Notes: generated by a model not told the origin, from the letters alone. A stretch of 64,000 nt of DNA from Methanobrevibacter sp. UBA412 (GCA_002495685.1 DAGJ01000021.1:552-64551); one strand, 5' to 3'. Shown: positions 1 through 9,485, counted from the first letter of the stretch. Numbers and translations are program-made.

Positions 1-365
1 ATATTCCGATTAACCTCAACTATGGAGGATAAATCAGCATTAAATACATTACCACAATTTTTACATTTATACTTTTGAACAATACAAGTTTCAGTTCCTT
101 TATTCAAAAATATTAATTCACGTTCTATTTTACCATTTTTACGACTATGGTTAGACCCACACACTGGACAAACAGCATTACTATTGCTAAATATTATCTT
201 ACCATTTTTTTCAAGACGAATCAAATTAGGACTCATCTCTTGACATCCAATCAACTTTTTAGACACATCAGATCTAAAACCAGAAAACTCTTCACAAAAA
301 TCGTAAAGTTTAAATTGTATTGGTTCCATAGTATAACATGGAGCTTTTATTTTTGTTTTAGTCAT
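1..365 (-). CDS. Transposase, N-terminal part, cut by window edge
   Basis: Reading the minus strand from an ATG at 365 gives about 121 open codons that run off the left edge of the window. A GGAG ribosome-binding site lies at 379-382. The visible part has a four-cysteine zinc ribbon: CPVCGS, then about 30 residues later CKNCG. A basic stretch (HSRKNGKIER) sits between them. Zinc ribbons of this kind begin many archaeal and bacterial transposases, and the wording resembles insertion-sequence transposases repeated in Methanosphaera genomes. The catalytic domain would lie outside the window, so the family cannot be named, and I cannot tell whether the gene is intact. No terminal inverted repeat was found in the flank at 366-554. 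An opposite-strand ORF covering the same bases is a shadow. Confidence 0.6.
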   Translation of the reverse strand, partial: MTKTKIKAPCYTMEPIQFKLYDFCEEFSGFRSDVSKKLIGCQEMSPNLIRLEKNGKIIFSNSNAVCPVCGSNHSRKNGKIERELIFLNKGTETCIVQKYKCKNCGNVFNADLSSIVEVNRN

Positions 366-554
366 ATAAATATATTAGCTCCACTTAATATATTAAATTT
401 ACTATTTCTAAATCAAAAATAAAACAATTTTAAAGCTTAAAAAAAATTATAAGCCAAAACTTTCAAAAAATCAAAACACATAAGTTTTTGACAGAGCCAT
501 TTATATTAAATTATAAAACAATGTGTGAAAAAATAAAAAAAGTAGTAATTGATT

Positions 555-1724
555 TTAGAATATTTTAAAGAATAGTGGTATGAATACTTGTGATGGTAAG
601 ATTACAAGTGTTGCTATACTTACAGCTAAATTAGTACCAATCACTACAAGTAATACTCTGAATATATTATTATTCCATAAATCTCTTAAAGAGTTAATAT
701 CATTTAAGTTTTTAATATCTTTTTTACGAACTTTACGATATTTTAATTCAGTTAAACCACTGAACCATCCTGCTGCAAGTAATGGGTGGATTATTGTTAA
801 TGGTGCAACTACTCCTCCAACGAGTGCGGATTGAATTTTACTACCACTACATATGGATCCTACAAATCCCATTATCATACTTATTATGATGAATTCTGCT
901 ATGTTCCATTCAATTTTAATACCTTTTATAAATGCAAGAAAAAATATCACAACGAATAGTATTGGTATCATTGCTAAGATTATTTTAAGCCATGGTATTC
1001 CACCTTTTTTTTCAGTATTAGTTATTTCACTAATTGGTGGTATTGTTTCTGGATTATCTAAGTAACGATTTATTCCGTCTTGGTGTCCTGCACCTACAAC
1101 TGCTATTACTTTATCTTCTTCAATAGATCGTATACTGTTTGCAAGGTATGCGTCTCTTTCTTGTACGAGTGCATGGTAAGCTCCAGGGGATACTTCTTGG
1201 AAATATTCCATTACTTCTTCTAAGGTTTCCTCGTTTTTTAACTCTTCAATGTCTATTTCTTCGGTTTCATCGTCACCTGAGAAGAAACTTGTTACTGTGC
1301 TGAAGAGGAATTTAAGTTTTTCCCAAAAACTCATATTGTTTAAGGTTCTTTGAAGTGTTATGTTTATGTCACGATCGAGTAGGGCGATTTTTATTCCTAA
1401 ATCATTTGCTGCATCTGCTGCTGCTATCATTTCAGAACCAGGTTTAACATCTAAGTTTGCCCCGATTTTGTTTTGAATATATGAGAGTATGGTGGTTGCG
1501 AAGAATAATCCGACTTTGTTTTCTTTTATTATTTGTTTGATGTGGATTGATTCTTCATCATCAACGAGTCCAGCTCTTTCTTTCATTAATCTATCGTATC
1601 GTCCATAATCTAATTCTATTCCAACCACGTCTGGTTGTAATTCATAGATAGTGTTTTTAACTTCTTCCACACTATCTGAGGATACGTGAGCTGTTCCAAT
1701 TATTGTTAAACATTCTCTTTTCAT
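555..1724 (-). CDS. TraB family membrane protein
   Basis: A 389-residue protein of the TraB/PrgY family. These proteins are named for a bacterial pheromone-shutdown protein, and their role in archaea is unknown. The N-terminal domain opens with the family's GTAHVS motif (residues 10-15), followed by GIELDYGRYDRL and a later GAGH motif near residue 210. All three are typical of the TraB/GumN fold, which resembles metal-dependent hydrolases. The last 150 residues hold about four hydrophobic segments, so the protein is probably anchored in the membrane with the catalytic-like domain in the cytoplasm. It stands alone, convergent with nothing nearby, and no partner gene suggests its substrate. Family assignment is firm; function is not known. 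Confidence 0.88.
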   Translation of the reverse strand: MKRECLTIIGTAHVSSDSVEEVKNTIYELQPDVVGIELDYGRYDRLMKERAGLVDDEESIHIKQIIKENKVGLFFATTILSYIQNKIGANLDVKPGSEMIAAADAANDLGIKIALLDRDINITLQRTLNNMSFWEKLKFLFSTVTSFFSGDDETEEIDIEELKNEETLEEVMEYFQEVSPGAYHALVQERDAYLANSIRSIEEDKVIAVVGAGHQDGINRYLDNPETIPPISEITNTEKKGGIPWLKIILAMIPILFVVIFFLAFIKGIKIEWNIAEFIIISMIMGFVGSICSGSKIQSALVGGVVAPLTIIHPLLAAGWFSGLTELKYRKVRKKDIKNLNDINSLRDLWNNNIFRVLLVVIGTNLAVSIATLVILPSQVFIPLFFKIF

Positions 1725-1787
1725 AGGTAAAAACTCTTAAAAATATATTTTTTAAATTATTCTTCTTTTTTTATAAAAAAATTTTAT

Positions 1788-1795
1788 GGGGGGGG
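1788..1795 (-). terminator. C-run/T-run 3' element downstream of comB
   Basis: On the minus strand, about 105 bases past the comB stop, there are eight consecutive C residues, then ATAAAA and seven T residues. Similar C-run followed by T-run elements lie downstream of several other genes here. Treating it as a transcript 3' end signal is inference. Confidence 0.3.
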
Positions 1796-1899
1796 TGGTA
1801 TTATATTTTTTATAAATTAAGAAAAATCTTTAATTTATCATGTTTTATTTTATTAACTATTTAAATAATATCTTTATAAGTATATAAAACTTATTTTTT

Positions 1900-2586
1900 T
1901 TAGATCAATTCTAATTTTTTATTTTTATACATTACTACATTATTTGTTATATTTTTCTTTATGCAGTAGTTTATGTCTTCAGTGTGTCCTAATTTTTTTA
2001 GGACTTGACTGGAGTGAGTGTTTAGTATTGATTCAGTGAAGTTTTCCTCATCTCGTGATGCAAGAATGCTTCCTATTGCATATTCACTTATTTCATCTGT
2101 ACTTTTTAATTCTTTTTTTATCCAGTACAATATTTCACCACAAGCAAGGTAATCTTCTAAGGCAAAATTATGTTTTCTTCCAGCCATTACAAGGTCTATT
2201 TCTGTGCTTGCTATTTCAACTGCTTTTTTAGCCACAGCTTTTGCATTTATAAAGCTACCTATTAATACAGTTGAGTTCATTGCTTCCATTATTCTTGTTC
2301 CATTAGTTGTTGTTAAGACTAATGTGTCTTTATCTGTTTTGTAATTTTCAACTTTTTCAGGGGAGTTTCCTATTTGAAATCCCTCTAATTTTTTCCCTAA
2401 TCTTTCCCCGGCAAGTACTGCATTTTCAGTTTTTGCAATTTTTCTTGCTTCTTCTGGTGTGAATGCTGGGATTACTTTTTTAAAGTTATTGAATGCTATG
2501 GTCATTGTGGCGCTTGCTCTTAAGGCATCTACTACAATGCTCACATCTTTACTTTGGGTTTTCTCAAGACTTAATGTTACTTTCAT
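1900..2586 (-). CDS. comB: 2-phosphosulfolactate phosphatase
   Basis: A 228-residue cytoplasmic enzyme that removes phosphate from (R)-2-phospho-3-sulfolactate, the second step of coenzyme M synthesis from phosphoenolpyruvate and sulfite. Characteristic ComB segments are visible: DALRASATM near residue 21, GERLGKKLEGFQIGNSP near residue 60 and TTNGTR near residue 92. Length is normal for the family. The start ATG has a GGAAA-type site just upstream on the minus strand. It is a single-gene unit facing away from the methanogenesis island, but its product feeds Mcr and Mtr, both of which use coenzyme M. Assignment rests on family-typical motifs and is strong. Confidence 0.9.
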   Translation of the reverse strand: MKVTLSLEKTQSKDVSIVVDALRASATMTIAFNNFKKVIPAFTPEEARKIAKTENAVLAGERLGKKLEGFQIGNSPEKVENYKTDKDTLVLTTTNGTRIMEAMNSTVLIGSFINAKAVAKKAVEIASTEIDLVMAGRKHNFALEDYLACGEILYWIKKELKSTDEISEYAIGSILASRDEENFTESILNTHSSQVLKKLGHTEDINYCIKKNITNNVVMYKNKKLELI

Positions 2587-2754
2587 TTCCTTTTTTCCTT
2601 TAAAATTTAATTAAAATAATAATAATTATTAATATATATTAAGAATTAAATATTATTTAACAATAAAGTATTTATAAAAAAATGAAAAATCATTTAATAA
2701 TAATTATTTAAAAAAAATTTTTATTTTATCTTTTTTTAATGGTGACATCATAAT

Positions 2755-3309
2755 ATGAAAATAGTTGTAACTCCAATGTGTGAAAAAATTGTACTATGGG
2801 CAGGTATATGTGACTATACTGTAAATAAGTTTCCAGATACAGAAAAAAATATGGATATAGCAATAGTTTTAGCTGAAAGGGAAACTAATATGGATTCTAT
2901 AAATATAAGTTTAAACACATTTAAACAAATCAAAGAATCAATTAATAAAATATCTCAAATATTTAAAACAGATATTGATGAGGAAACTATAGAAAAAATA
3001 TTTAAAAATAATAGGGATGCTTATAATATAATAAATAATTTAGATAATATACGCTATGAGAATAAAGACATTAATGTTAAAGTATACTCAAATTTTTTAA
3101 AAGACATTGTATGTGATTTAGGTTTTAATATAATAAATGATGAGAATACAGATTATAATATTGTAATTTATCCAGATTACCTTTCAAATCAAATAAGCAT
3201 GGAAAATAAGGATTGTAAATTAATTAAGGTGGCCTCACATTCTAATGTACCTAATAATCCATTAGAACGTGCAGTCACACGGTATAATATTATATTAAAT
3301 AATATTTAA
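2755..3309 (+). CDS. Conserved-looking protein upstream of mmp7, unassigned
   Basis: A 184-residue soluble protein that I cannot assign. The start is supported by GGTGA at 2741-2745, ten bases before the ATG. It has a small N-terminal region with three cysteines (MCEKIVLWAGICDY), a central region rich in charged residues, and a well-formed C-terminal segment (KVASHSNVPNNPLERA) that looks conserved rather than random. No membrane segment or signal peptide is seen. It lies 104 bases upstream of mmp7 on the same strand, ahead of mmp10 and mcr, which suggests a role linked to methyl-coenzyme M reductase. It could be one of the numbered methanogenesis marker proteins, but I do not recognise it well enough to say which. 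Confidence 0.7.
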   Translation: MKIVVTPMCEKIVLWAGICDYTVNKFPDTEKNMDIAIVLAERETNMDSINISLNTFKQIKESINKISQIFKTDIDEETIEKIFKNNRDAYNIINNLDNIRYENKDINVKVYSNFLKDIVCDLGFNIINDENTDYNIVIYPDYLSNQISMENKDCKLIKVASHSNVPNNPLERAVTRYNIILNNI

Positions 3310-3413
3310 TTTTTAAAAAAATTTTTATATTCTATTAATATAATAATATATTATATAATATAATTATCTGTAATTTATTTAGTAAAATTTTTTTTTAGGG
3401 AGATTTTAATAGT

Positions 3414-4325
3414 ATGTATGAAACATTAACATATGAAGGTGGAGTTCATAGAAGCGAAGAATTAAAAGAACTCATTGAAGATTTAGGTGGGTTTATTCTT
3501 CAAGAAAACGTTTTACAAATGGAATTAATCATTAATATGGCTGTTCCAATGGAAGATGTTGATAAAGTTAAAGAAAAAGCTAAAGAAATTCTTGGTGAAA
3601 TAACAGTTGCACCTATGGCAGGAACTGAAATTGCTATTGTATCTCCAACTCTTGCAAGACATCACCTACCTCATGCAGCATGTGATATTAGTGAATATTT
3701 ACGTCGTTATGGTGCAAAAGATAATATGATCGGTTTAGCTCGTGGTCATGGTAAAGGTACCTCTGGAATTTCAGAAATTGAAAAAGATTTAATTGAGGAA
3801 CATGATATAGCTATTTTTGCTCTTGGAAGTTTTAAAGATTGTATTATTGATAAATCTTTCCTTTATGATGATATAGACATACCAGTTATTGTTACAGGAT
3901 CTCCAGAAATAGATTTAGAAGATTTACCTGGAGCTGATGCTTATGTTTCAGGTTTAGGTCGTATACCTCGTAGATTAAAAAGAGGACCAGATATTCGTGC
4001 TTTGAAAAGATTAGTTGATGTTGTTGAAGATCAATTAACAATTTTAAAAAAAGATTTAGCTCAAGACCCTCCATTATTCCCAAGTATACTTGTTAAAAAT
4101 GAGATTGAATCTCAAGTTCCAGCAATCCATGAAGTAATTAGTCCAACACCTGTAACTAGTCAAATTAGTGGTTTACGTGTTAAATTGGATTATGATAAGT
4201 ATCATGAAGTCATTGAAAATGTTATGATTGATGATAAAAAATTAAAGGATATAGCTAGTGTTGAAAAATCTCATATGTATGATTATATTCTAGTTCGTCT
4301 TTTAAATGAAAGTTCTTTAGTTTAA
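3414..4325 (+). CDS. mmp7: Methanogenesis marker protein 7
   Basis: A 303-residue protein of the marker 7 family (DUF2113), found in methanogens and distantly related to McrC. Recognisable segments are TYEGGVHR at the N terminus, [19 protein letters not shown] near residue 70, [21 protein letters not shown] near residue 95 and the [19 protein letters not shown] block near residue 175. Those blocks are nearly invariant in the family. Marker 7 homologues have been linked to MCR activation or assembly through the McrC relationship, but the biochemical activity is not established to my knowledge. A GGGAG ribosome-binding site at 3399-3403 supports the start. It is followed at a short distance by the metallophosphoesterase and mmp10. 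Confidence 0.88.
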   Translation: MYETLTYEGGVHRSEELKELIEDLGGFILQENVLQMELIINMAVPMEDVDKVKEKAKEILGEITVAPMAGTEIAIVSPTLARHHLPHAACDISEYLRRYGAKDNMIGLARGHGKGTSGISEIEKDLIEEHDIAIFALGSFKDCIIDKSFLYDDIDIPVIVTGSPEIDLEDLPGADAYVSGLGRIPRRLKRGPDIRALKRLVDVVEDQLTILKKDLAQDPPLFPSILVKNEIESQVPAIHEVISPTPVTSQISGLRVKLDYDKYHEVIENVMIDDKKLKDIASVEKSHMYDYILVRLLNESSLV

Positions 4326-4395
4326 ATAAATTTTATAAAAATTTTTTATACTTTTTCTTATTCTATTAAATTATATATTTTTTTTGGTGTTTTTT

Positions 4396-5487
4396 GTGGA
4401 AAGTTTAAAGGAACGTTATATTTTAAATTCAGTTTTCCCTTCAATTATTTTAAGTTTTTATAATTATTTTTTATTAAAAGCTATGTGGGCTTTGATTGGT
4501 AGTCCTGATAATAATATAATTATGTTTTTAAGTGTTGGTGTATGTGTTTTAACTTTAATCTTTTCATATATTGAATTATATAATTCTAATAATGTGACAC
4601 GTTCTATTATGGTTGTTTTGGAATCATGGAAATGGCCGTCTCTTATTTTCTTGTTTGTAATGATAATTTTATACTTAATTTCATATTTTGTAATAATACC
4701 TAAAATTATTACACTTAGTATATATCTTGTGGTGTTTTTAATAGGATTTTATGCTTATTATAATGCTCATAAAATTAAAGTCATTGGATATGAATTAGAA
4801 ATTGAAAACTTAAAAGAAGAACTAAACATTATCCATATATCTGATATTCATTATGGGACCTATAGAAATCAAGGATTACTTAAAAAAATTGTTAAAAAAA
4901 TTAATCACTTAGCAAATAAAGGGGCTCAACTTGTAATAATTAGTGGAGATTTAGCTGATGGATCAACAAGTATAGGAAAAGATGATTTTAATGAATTTAA
5001 AAATAGTAAAATACCTGTAATATTCACACCTGGAAATCATGATTATTATCCTGGAATAGATAATGTATACGTGGCTTGTGAAAATGCTGGAATCTATATT
5101 TTAAGTGATAATTACTGTACATTTAAAGATTTAAATATATATGGTTTAGATTATAGTTTTAAAAATCCAGAAAAATCATTTAATCAGTTTAATATTAATC
5201 TTGAAGATAATAATATAATAGTTTATCATGCACCTCAACACTGGGGGGAATTTATTAAATATGGTTTTGATATTCAATTATCTGGTCATACTCATGGTGG
5301 ACAATTTTATCCTGCAAATTTATGGGTTGGAAAGTTTTTCCCATTTTGTAAAGGATTATTCATTAATAATCAAGGAGAGAAGACTAGTTATTTATCTGTA
5401 TCTACAGGTGTAGGTACTATGGGTCCACCATTACGTTTAGGTACAAATAGTGAAATGGTTTTATTAAAACTCTTACCAAAAAAATAA
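4396..5487 (+). CDS. Membrane-anchored metallophosphoesterase
   Basis: A calcineurin-like metallophosphoesterase of the YaeI type. The first 120 residues contain four hydrophobic segments. The catalytic domain follows with all metal-ligand motifs: HISDIHYG, ISGDLADG, TPGNHDYYP and SGHTHGGQF. The chemistry is therefore phosphoester hydrolysis with a dinuclear metal centre, on the cytoplasmic face or outside depending on topology. Bacterial YaeI relatives act on lipid-linked substrates, but the archaeal substrate is unknown. I chose the GTG at 4396 because GGTG at 4386-4389 sits six bases upstream; TTG at 4384 or GTG at 4387 would add three or four residues. It lies between mmp7 and mmp10 on the same strand, which may be operonic or incidental. 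Confidence 0.85.
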   Translation: MESLKERYILNSVFPSIILSFYNYFLLKAMWALIGSPDNNIIMFLSVGVCVLTLIFSYIELYNSNNVTRSIMVVLESWKWPSLIFLFVMIILYLISYFVIIPKIITLSIYLVVFLIGFYAYYNAHKIKVIGYELEIENLKEELNIIHISDIHYGTYRNQGLLKKIVKKINHLANKGAQLVIISGDLADGSTSIGKDDFNEFKNSKIPVIFTPGNHDYYPGIDNVYVACENAGIYILSDNYCTFKDLNIYGLDYSFKNPEKSFNQFNINLEDNNIIVYHAPQHWGEFIKYGFDIQLSGHTHGGQFYPANLWVGKFFPFCKGLFINNQGEKTSYLSVSTGVGTMGPPLRLGTNSEMVLLKLLPKK

Positions 5488-5555
5488 AACTTACACATTT
5501 ATTTTTTTAGTAGAGGGATTATTTATTTTAACTAGAAATTATATAAAAGATTCTT

Positions 5556-6803
5556 ATGCAAATAGTAGCTGATGTTGGTGGAATTCCTGGAAAAGATTGT
5601 AGAGGATTTTGTAAATATTGTTATTTTCGTAAAGTAAAACCTATTGAACCTTTAGGTTGTAGGTACTGTCCTCCAAATACTGTAGGTTGTAAACATTGTG
5701 GTGAAGGTGTTTGTGAGACAGGTTCAGAGTTTAAACCTTCATTTCTTGTTATGAATGAGATTCAAACTGCTATGATGATGAATCAAACAAGTGATAAAGA
5801 ACTTAAAGTGAATATTTCAGGTGGTGGGGATGTTAGTTGTTATCCTCAACTTGAAGAATTGGTAGCTGGAATTAATCAGTTTGGACTTAAATCACATCTT
5901 GGTTATACTAGTGGTAAAGGGATTGATGATTCTAAGATGGCTTCAAGATTAATGAATCTTGGTGTTGATGAGGTTACTTTCACTTTATTTGCTAATGATA
6001 TTGGTTTACGTAAGGAATGGGTTAAGGATCCTAGTCCTGAGGCTTCTCTTGAATCTGCTAAACTTTTTGCTGAAAGTGCTAATCTTTATGCTGCAAGTGT
6101 TATTATTCCTGGGGTGAATGATGGTGAAGTTTTATGTAAAACTTGTGAATCTTTAGAGGAGTGGGGTGCTAAAGCTTTACTTTTAATGAGATTTGCTAAT
6201 AGTACTAATCAGGGTCTTATTTTAGGTAATTCTCCAATTGTTGGGGATGTTAACTCTCAAAGTCTTGATGAGTTTTCATTGCTTGTTCAGGAAATTAATA
6301 AGGAGTATGATTTAAGAGTTACTGGAACTCCTTTAGGTGATCCTACTATTAATGCTCCATTTATTATTGCTCGTGATGGTAATGAGGAGTATTTACAATT
6401 TCTTAAAGAGGTTACTGGTGAGGCAACTATTATTACTAGTAAGTTAGCTGCACCATTTATTAGTAAAGTGTTTAAAAAGATTGGTGCTAATAATGTTAAT
6501 GTTATTGGTACTGATAAGGAGATTGCTTGTTTAATGACTCAGGAAGATTTTGAATCTGTTGATTTAAGTCAGGTTAAAGATTCTGTTATTATTCCGGGTC
6601 GTAGTTTTGTTCATGATAAGGTTGCTGAGGATATATTTTCACGTGATGGTGTTGAACGTGTTGTTGGTAGGGGACCTGATACTTTAAGTGTTGATGGGGA
6701 ATTAAGTAGTGGTTTTACTGAAGAGGAAGTTATTATGGAGGAATTAGAATCTTTTAGGGATTTGATTGATGCTATTAACTTCTTTGGGATGAGACCTAGT
6801 TAA
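5556..6803 (+). CDS. mmp10: Methanogenesis marker 10, radical SAM McrA arginine methyltransferase
   Basis: A 415-residue radical S-adenosylmethionine protein. The radical SAM cluster motif CRGFCKYC (Cys15, Cys19, Cys22) is at the N terminus, followed at once by a second cysteine-rich stretch (CRYCPPNTVGCKHC then CETG) characteristic of marker 10. Family knowledge: Mmp10 uses cobalamin and SAM to methylate an active-site arginine of McrA. That target arginine is conserved in the mcrA encoded downstream. The gene ends about 790 bases before mcrB and reads in the same direction. Codons are strongly T-ending compared with the mcr genes. A long T-rich tract follows the stop. Confidence 0.93.
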   Translation: MQIVADVGGIPGKDCRGFCKYCYFRKVKPIEPLGCRYCPPNTVGCKHCGEGVCETGSEFKPSFLVMNEIQTAMMMNQTSDKELKVNISGGGDVSCYPQLEELVAGINQFGLKSHLGYTSGKGIDDSKMASRLMNLGVDEVTFTLFANDIGLRKEWVKDPSPEASLESAKLFAESANLYAASVIIPGVNDGEVLCKTCESLEEWGAKALLLMRFANSTNQGLILGNSPIVGDVNSQSLDEFSLLVQEINKEYDLRVTGTPLGDPTINAPFIIARDGNEEYLQFLKEVTGEATIITSKLAAPFISKVFKKIGANNVNVIGTDKEIACLMTQEDFESVDLSQVKDSVIIPGRSFVHDKVAEDIFSRDGVERVVGRGPDTLSVDGELSSGFTEEEVIMEELESFRDLIDAINFFGMRPS

Positions 6804-7513
6804 CTGTTTTTTTTCTTTTTTCAGTATTACTTTTTATTTTTTCTTATTCTATTTTTTTCTTATATTTTTTGGTGTTTTAATGTTTTGGATGGTTTTTAAA
6901 GGTTTTTTGCTTTTATTTTCTTTTTTGTAAGGTTTTTGTGTTTTTTGTTTGATTTTTTTAAATCTTTTTTTTATTTTAGTCTTTTTATTATTTTTATTTT
7001 TCAAAACTTTTTTTATTATTTTTATCAGTTTTTTTATTATTTTTCGTTGTGTTTAAAACGTTTGAAAGTTTATAATAATTGAAGAATATTAAAAATTAAT
7101 TTTATAAATTTAAGATTATTTTAACTTATTATACAATTTTTTCATGTTTAAGTTAAAAAATTTTCATTTAATTTTTAAGATTTCAATTTTTTTTAATTTA
7201 AAAAACTAAACTTAATATTTTTTGGTGTTTTACTTAAATTATCTTATTTAACTTAGTATTTGTTTTGTTTTAATTTTATTATTGATTTTTCATGTTTTAA
7301 TCTTTTGTTCTTTTAAATTTTTTATTTTTAGCTTCATTTGTTCTTAATAAATTTAGTAATACTTTTTATCCCAATAATAAGAAACAACTTAATTTAACTT
7401 ATCATTAATAAAGTTTACTAAATCTTTCTAAAAAATATATTTATATTATATCTTATTCAAAGATAAAATCGTATACCAAATAGCTGGCTATTGCAATACT
7501 TGCTTTGTAGCTT
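6804..7513. other. Non-coding T-rich spacer before mcr operon
   Basis: No credible gene in 710 bases. The first 270 bases are extremely T-rich on the plus strand with few C residues, beginning with T8 and T6 runs just after the mmp10 stop, which suits an archaeal U-rich 3' end. The rest is plain AT-rich sequence. A short palindrome ATAGC-TG-GCTAT lies at 7480-7491 in a locally GC-richer patch before the mcr promoter. Confidence 0.5.
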
Positions 7514-7586
7514 ACTCACTTCAAACATATTTTATATAAAACTGTTTGATTGAGTGGTATATTAGTAACTCTATTAAATTAGGAGG
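7514..7586 (+). promoter_or_regulatory. mcr operon promoter with flanking inverted repeat
   Basis: The palindromic TATA box TTTATATAAA at 7531-7540 lies about 55 bases before mcrB. This would put transcription start near 7560-7565 and give a leader of about 30 bases with the ribosome-binding site AGGAGGG at 7581-7587. TCAAACA (7521-7527) and TGTTTGA (7543-7549) flank the TATA box almost symmetrically. The symmetry continues outward in ACTCA (7514-7518) and TGAGT (7551-7555). The arrangement looks like an operator overlapping the promoter. Seen directly: the sequences. Inferred: promoter and operator roles. Confidence 0.6.
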
Positions 7587-7592
7587 GAAAAA

Positions 7593-8921
7593 ATGGCAAA
7601 GTTTGATGATAAAGTCGATTTATACGACGAAAGAGGTTCATTAGTTTCATCTGATGTACCTATCGAAGCTCTAAGTCCACTACGAAATCCTGCAATACAA
7701 AAAATTATTCAAGGTGTAAAACGGACTGTAGCAGTTAACTTAGAAGGTATCGAAAACGCATTAAAAACTGGATCTGTTGGAGGAAACAAATCCAAGATTC
7801 TAGGAAGAGAAATGGATCTCGACTTAGTAGGAAACGCTGACGCTATTGGAGCATCTTTAAAGAAAATGATCCAAGTAGATGAAGGAGACGACACATTAGT
7901 AGAACCTATCTCTGGTGGTAAAAGATTAAAAGTACAAATTCCAACCAAAAGATTAGCTTGTGCTGCAGAATACTCTGTATCCCCATTAGCTACCGCAGCT
8001 GCTTTAACACAATCCATTATTGAAAACATGGATGTAAGCATCTACGATGGTAACATGGTAAAAGCTGCAATCTTAGGAAGATACCCACAATCTGTAGATT
8101 ACATGGGAGCTAACATTGCAACTATGTTAGATGTACCACAAAAACTCGAAGGACCTGGTTACGCATTAAGAAATATTGGTGCAAACCACTTCGTAGCTGC
8201 AACTCTTAAAAACTCATTACAAGGAACTGCTCTTTGTTCTATATTTGAACAATCTGCTATGTTCGAAATGGGAGATGCAATCGGTGCATTCGAAAGATTA
8301 CACTTATTAGGTTTAGCTTACCAAGGTTTAAATGCTGATAATATGGTATTAGATTTTGTTAAACAAAACGCAGAAGGTAACGTTGGTAATGTTGTAGCTT
8401 CAACAGTTGACAAAGCTATTGGCGATAACGTTATTTCTGAAGCAGAAGATTTAAACGGCTTCAAATTATACAAAACAGACGATGTAGCAAAATGGAATGC
8501 ATATTGTGCTGCTGGTTCCATAGCAGCTGTTATGGTTAACGTTGGTGCAGCAAGAGCTGCTCAAGGTATTCCAAGTACCTTATTATACTTCAACGATAAC
8601 ATAGAATTTGCAACTGGTTTACCTGGTCTTGACTTCGGTAGAGCAGAAGGTGTAGCTGTAGGATTCAGTTTCTTCAGTCACTCCATCTACGGAGGAGGAG
8701 GTCCTGGTATCTTCAACGGTAACCACGTTGTAACCAGACACAGTAAAGGATTCTGTATTCCACCAGTAGTAGCTGCAATGTCCTTAGATGCAGGTACTCA
8801 ACTTTTCAGCCCAGAAAAAACCTCTGGACTTATTAAAGAAGTATACAGTTCATTCGATGAATTCCGTGAACCTTTAAAATACGTTGCAGAAGCAGCTGAT
8901 GAAATCAAAGGAGACATCTAA
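7593..8921 (+). CDS. mcrB: Methyl-coenzyme M reductase subunit beta
   Basis: A 442-residue beta subunit of the alpha2beta2gamma2 enzyme that releases methane from methyl-coenzyme M and coenzyme B. Family blocks are evident throughout, especially the C-terminal stretch [20 protein letters not shown], which lines the coenzyme B channel in known structures, and GFCIPPV after it. Length is normal. It is the first gene of mcrBDCGA, and its ATG follows AGGAGG at a spacing of about seven bases. Codon choice shifts to C-ending codons (AAC, TTC, GAC), as expected of a very highly expressed gene. Presence of mcrC in the operon points to the MCR I type rather than the mrt isoenzyme operon, which usually lacks mcrC. 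Confidence 0.97.
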   Translation: MAKFDDKVDLYDERGSLVSSDVPIEALSPLRNPAIQKIIQGVKRTVAVNLEGIENALKTGSVGGNKSKILGREMDLDLVGNADAIGASLKKMIQVDEGDDTLVEPISGGKRLKVQIPTKRLACAAEYSVSPLATAAALTQSIIENMDVSIYDGNMVKAAILGRYPQSVDYMGANIATMLDVPQKLEGPGYALRNIGANHFVAATLKNSLQGTALCSIFEQSAMFEMGDAIGAFERLHLLGLAYQGLNADNMVLDFVKQNAEGNVGNVVASTVDKAIGDNVISEAEDLNGFKLYKTDDVAKWNAYCAAGSIAAVMVNVGAARAAQGIPSTLLYFNDNIEFATGLPGLDFGRAEGVAVGFSFFSHSIYGGGGPGIFNGNHVVTRHSKGFCIPPVVAAMSLDAGTQLFSPEKTSGLIKEVYSSFDEFREPLKYVAEAADEIKGDI

Positions 8922-8989
8922 GTAATCTATGAATTTATAAAAATTCATCCAAAATCTAATTTATTAAATAAAAAACATGAGGTAATTAA

Positions 8990-9445
8990 ATGGATATAGA
9001 AATATTCCCTTTTAGAATACTCGGTTCAGACACTACCGAAAAATTATTAAATGAAATTGAATCATTAGATGATGTGAAAAGAACAGTCATTCATGGACCA
9101 AGATTCCCACCTTTAGATGATTTTGAACGTAAATACGGAGATCGCAGAGTCATCACAATAAACGGTGAAGAAGTTGAATTAAAAGTCAAGACTGGTCGTA
9201 TATGGATTGAATTGGGAAACACTGAAACAATCGATTTAATTGATGAAATTTGTGGTAAATATCTTCCATTTGGTTATGATATTAACACTAACCGAGAACA
9301 ATACATCAGAAAGTCTAGAACTGTTACTGATGATATGAAATATGGGAATGTTGATATGCCAGATGAATTAATTGGAATGACTGATCAACACTCAAAATTT
9401 TCAGAAAGTGTTTCATTAATTAAAAAAGATAAGAGTAATTCTTAA
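8990..9445 (+). CDS. mcrD: Methyl-coenzyme M reductase operon protein D
   Basis: A 151-residue protein of the McrD family. It begins MDIEIFPFRILGSDTTEKLLNEI and carries the conserved HGPRFPP block near residue 36. McrD is not part of the crystallised enzyme. Family knowledge places it as an assembly or chaperone-like partner of MCR. It lies 68 bases after mcrB with a GAGG ribosome-binding site before the ATG and precedes mcrC, the standard order. The C-terminal tail is charged and probably disordered. No unusual features were seen. Confidence 0.94.
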   Translation: MDIEIFPFRILGSDTTEKLLNEIESLDDVKRTVIHGPRFPPLDDFERKYGDRRVITINGEEVELKVKTGRIWIELGNTETIDLIDEICGKYLPFGYDINTNREQYIRKSRTVTDDMKYGNVDMPDELIGMTDQHSKFSESVSLIKKDKSNS

Positions 9446-9485
9446 AATTTAAATAAAAATTAATATTTTATAAATGTGATTAACA

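Noticed and set aside
147-422. 91-codon plus-strand ORF
   Set aside because: It is antisense to a zinc-ribbon transposase frame that has conserved cysteines and a ribosome-binding site. Its own product is low-complexity.
7709-8041. Minus-strand ORF inside mcrB
   Set aside because: It is a shadow of a strongly conserved gene; codon bias of mcrB explains the open frame.
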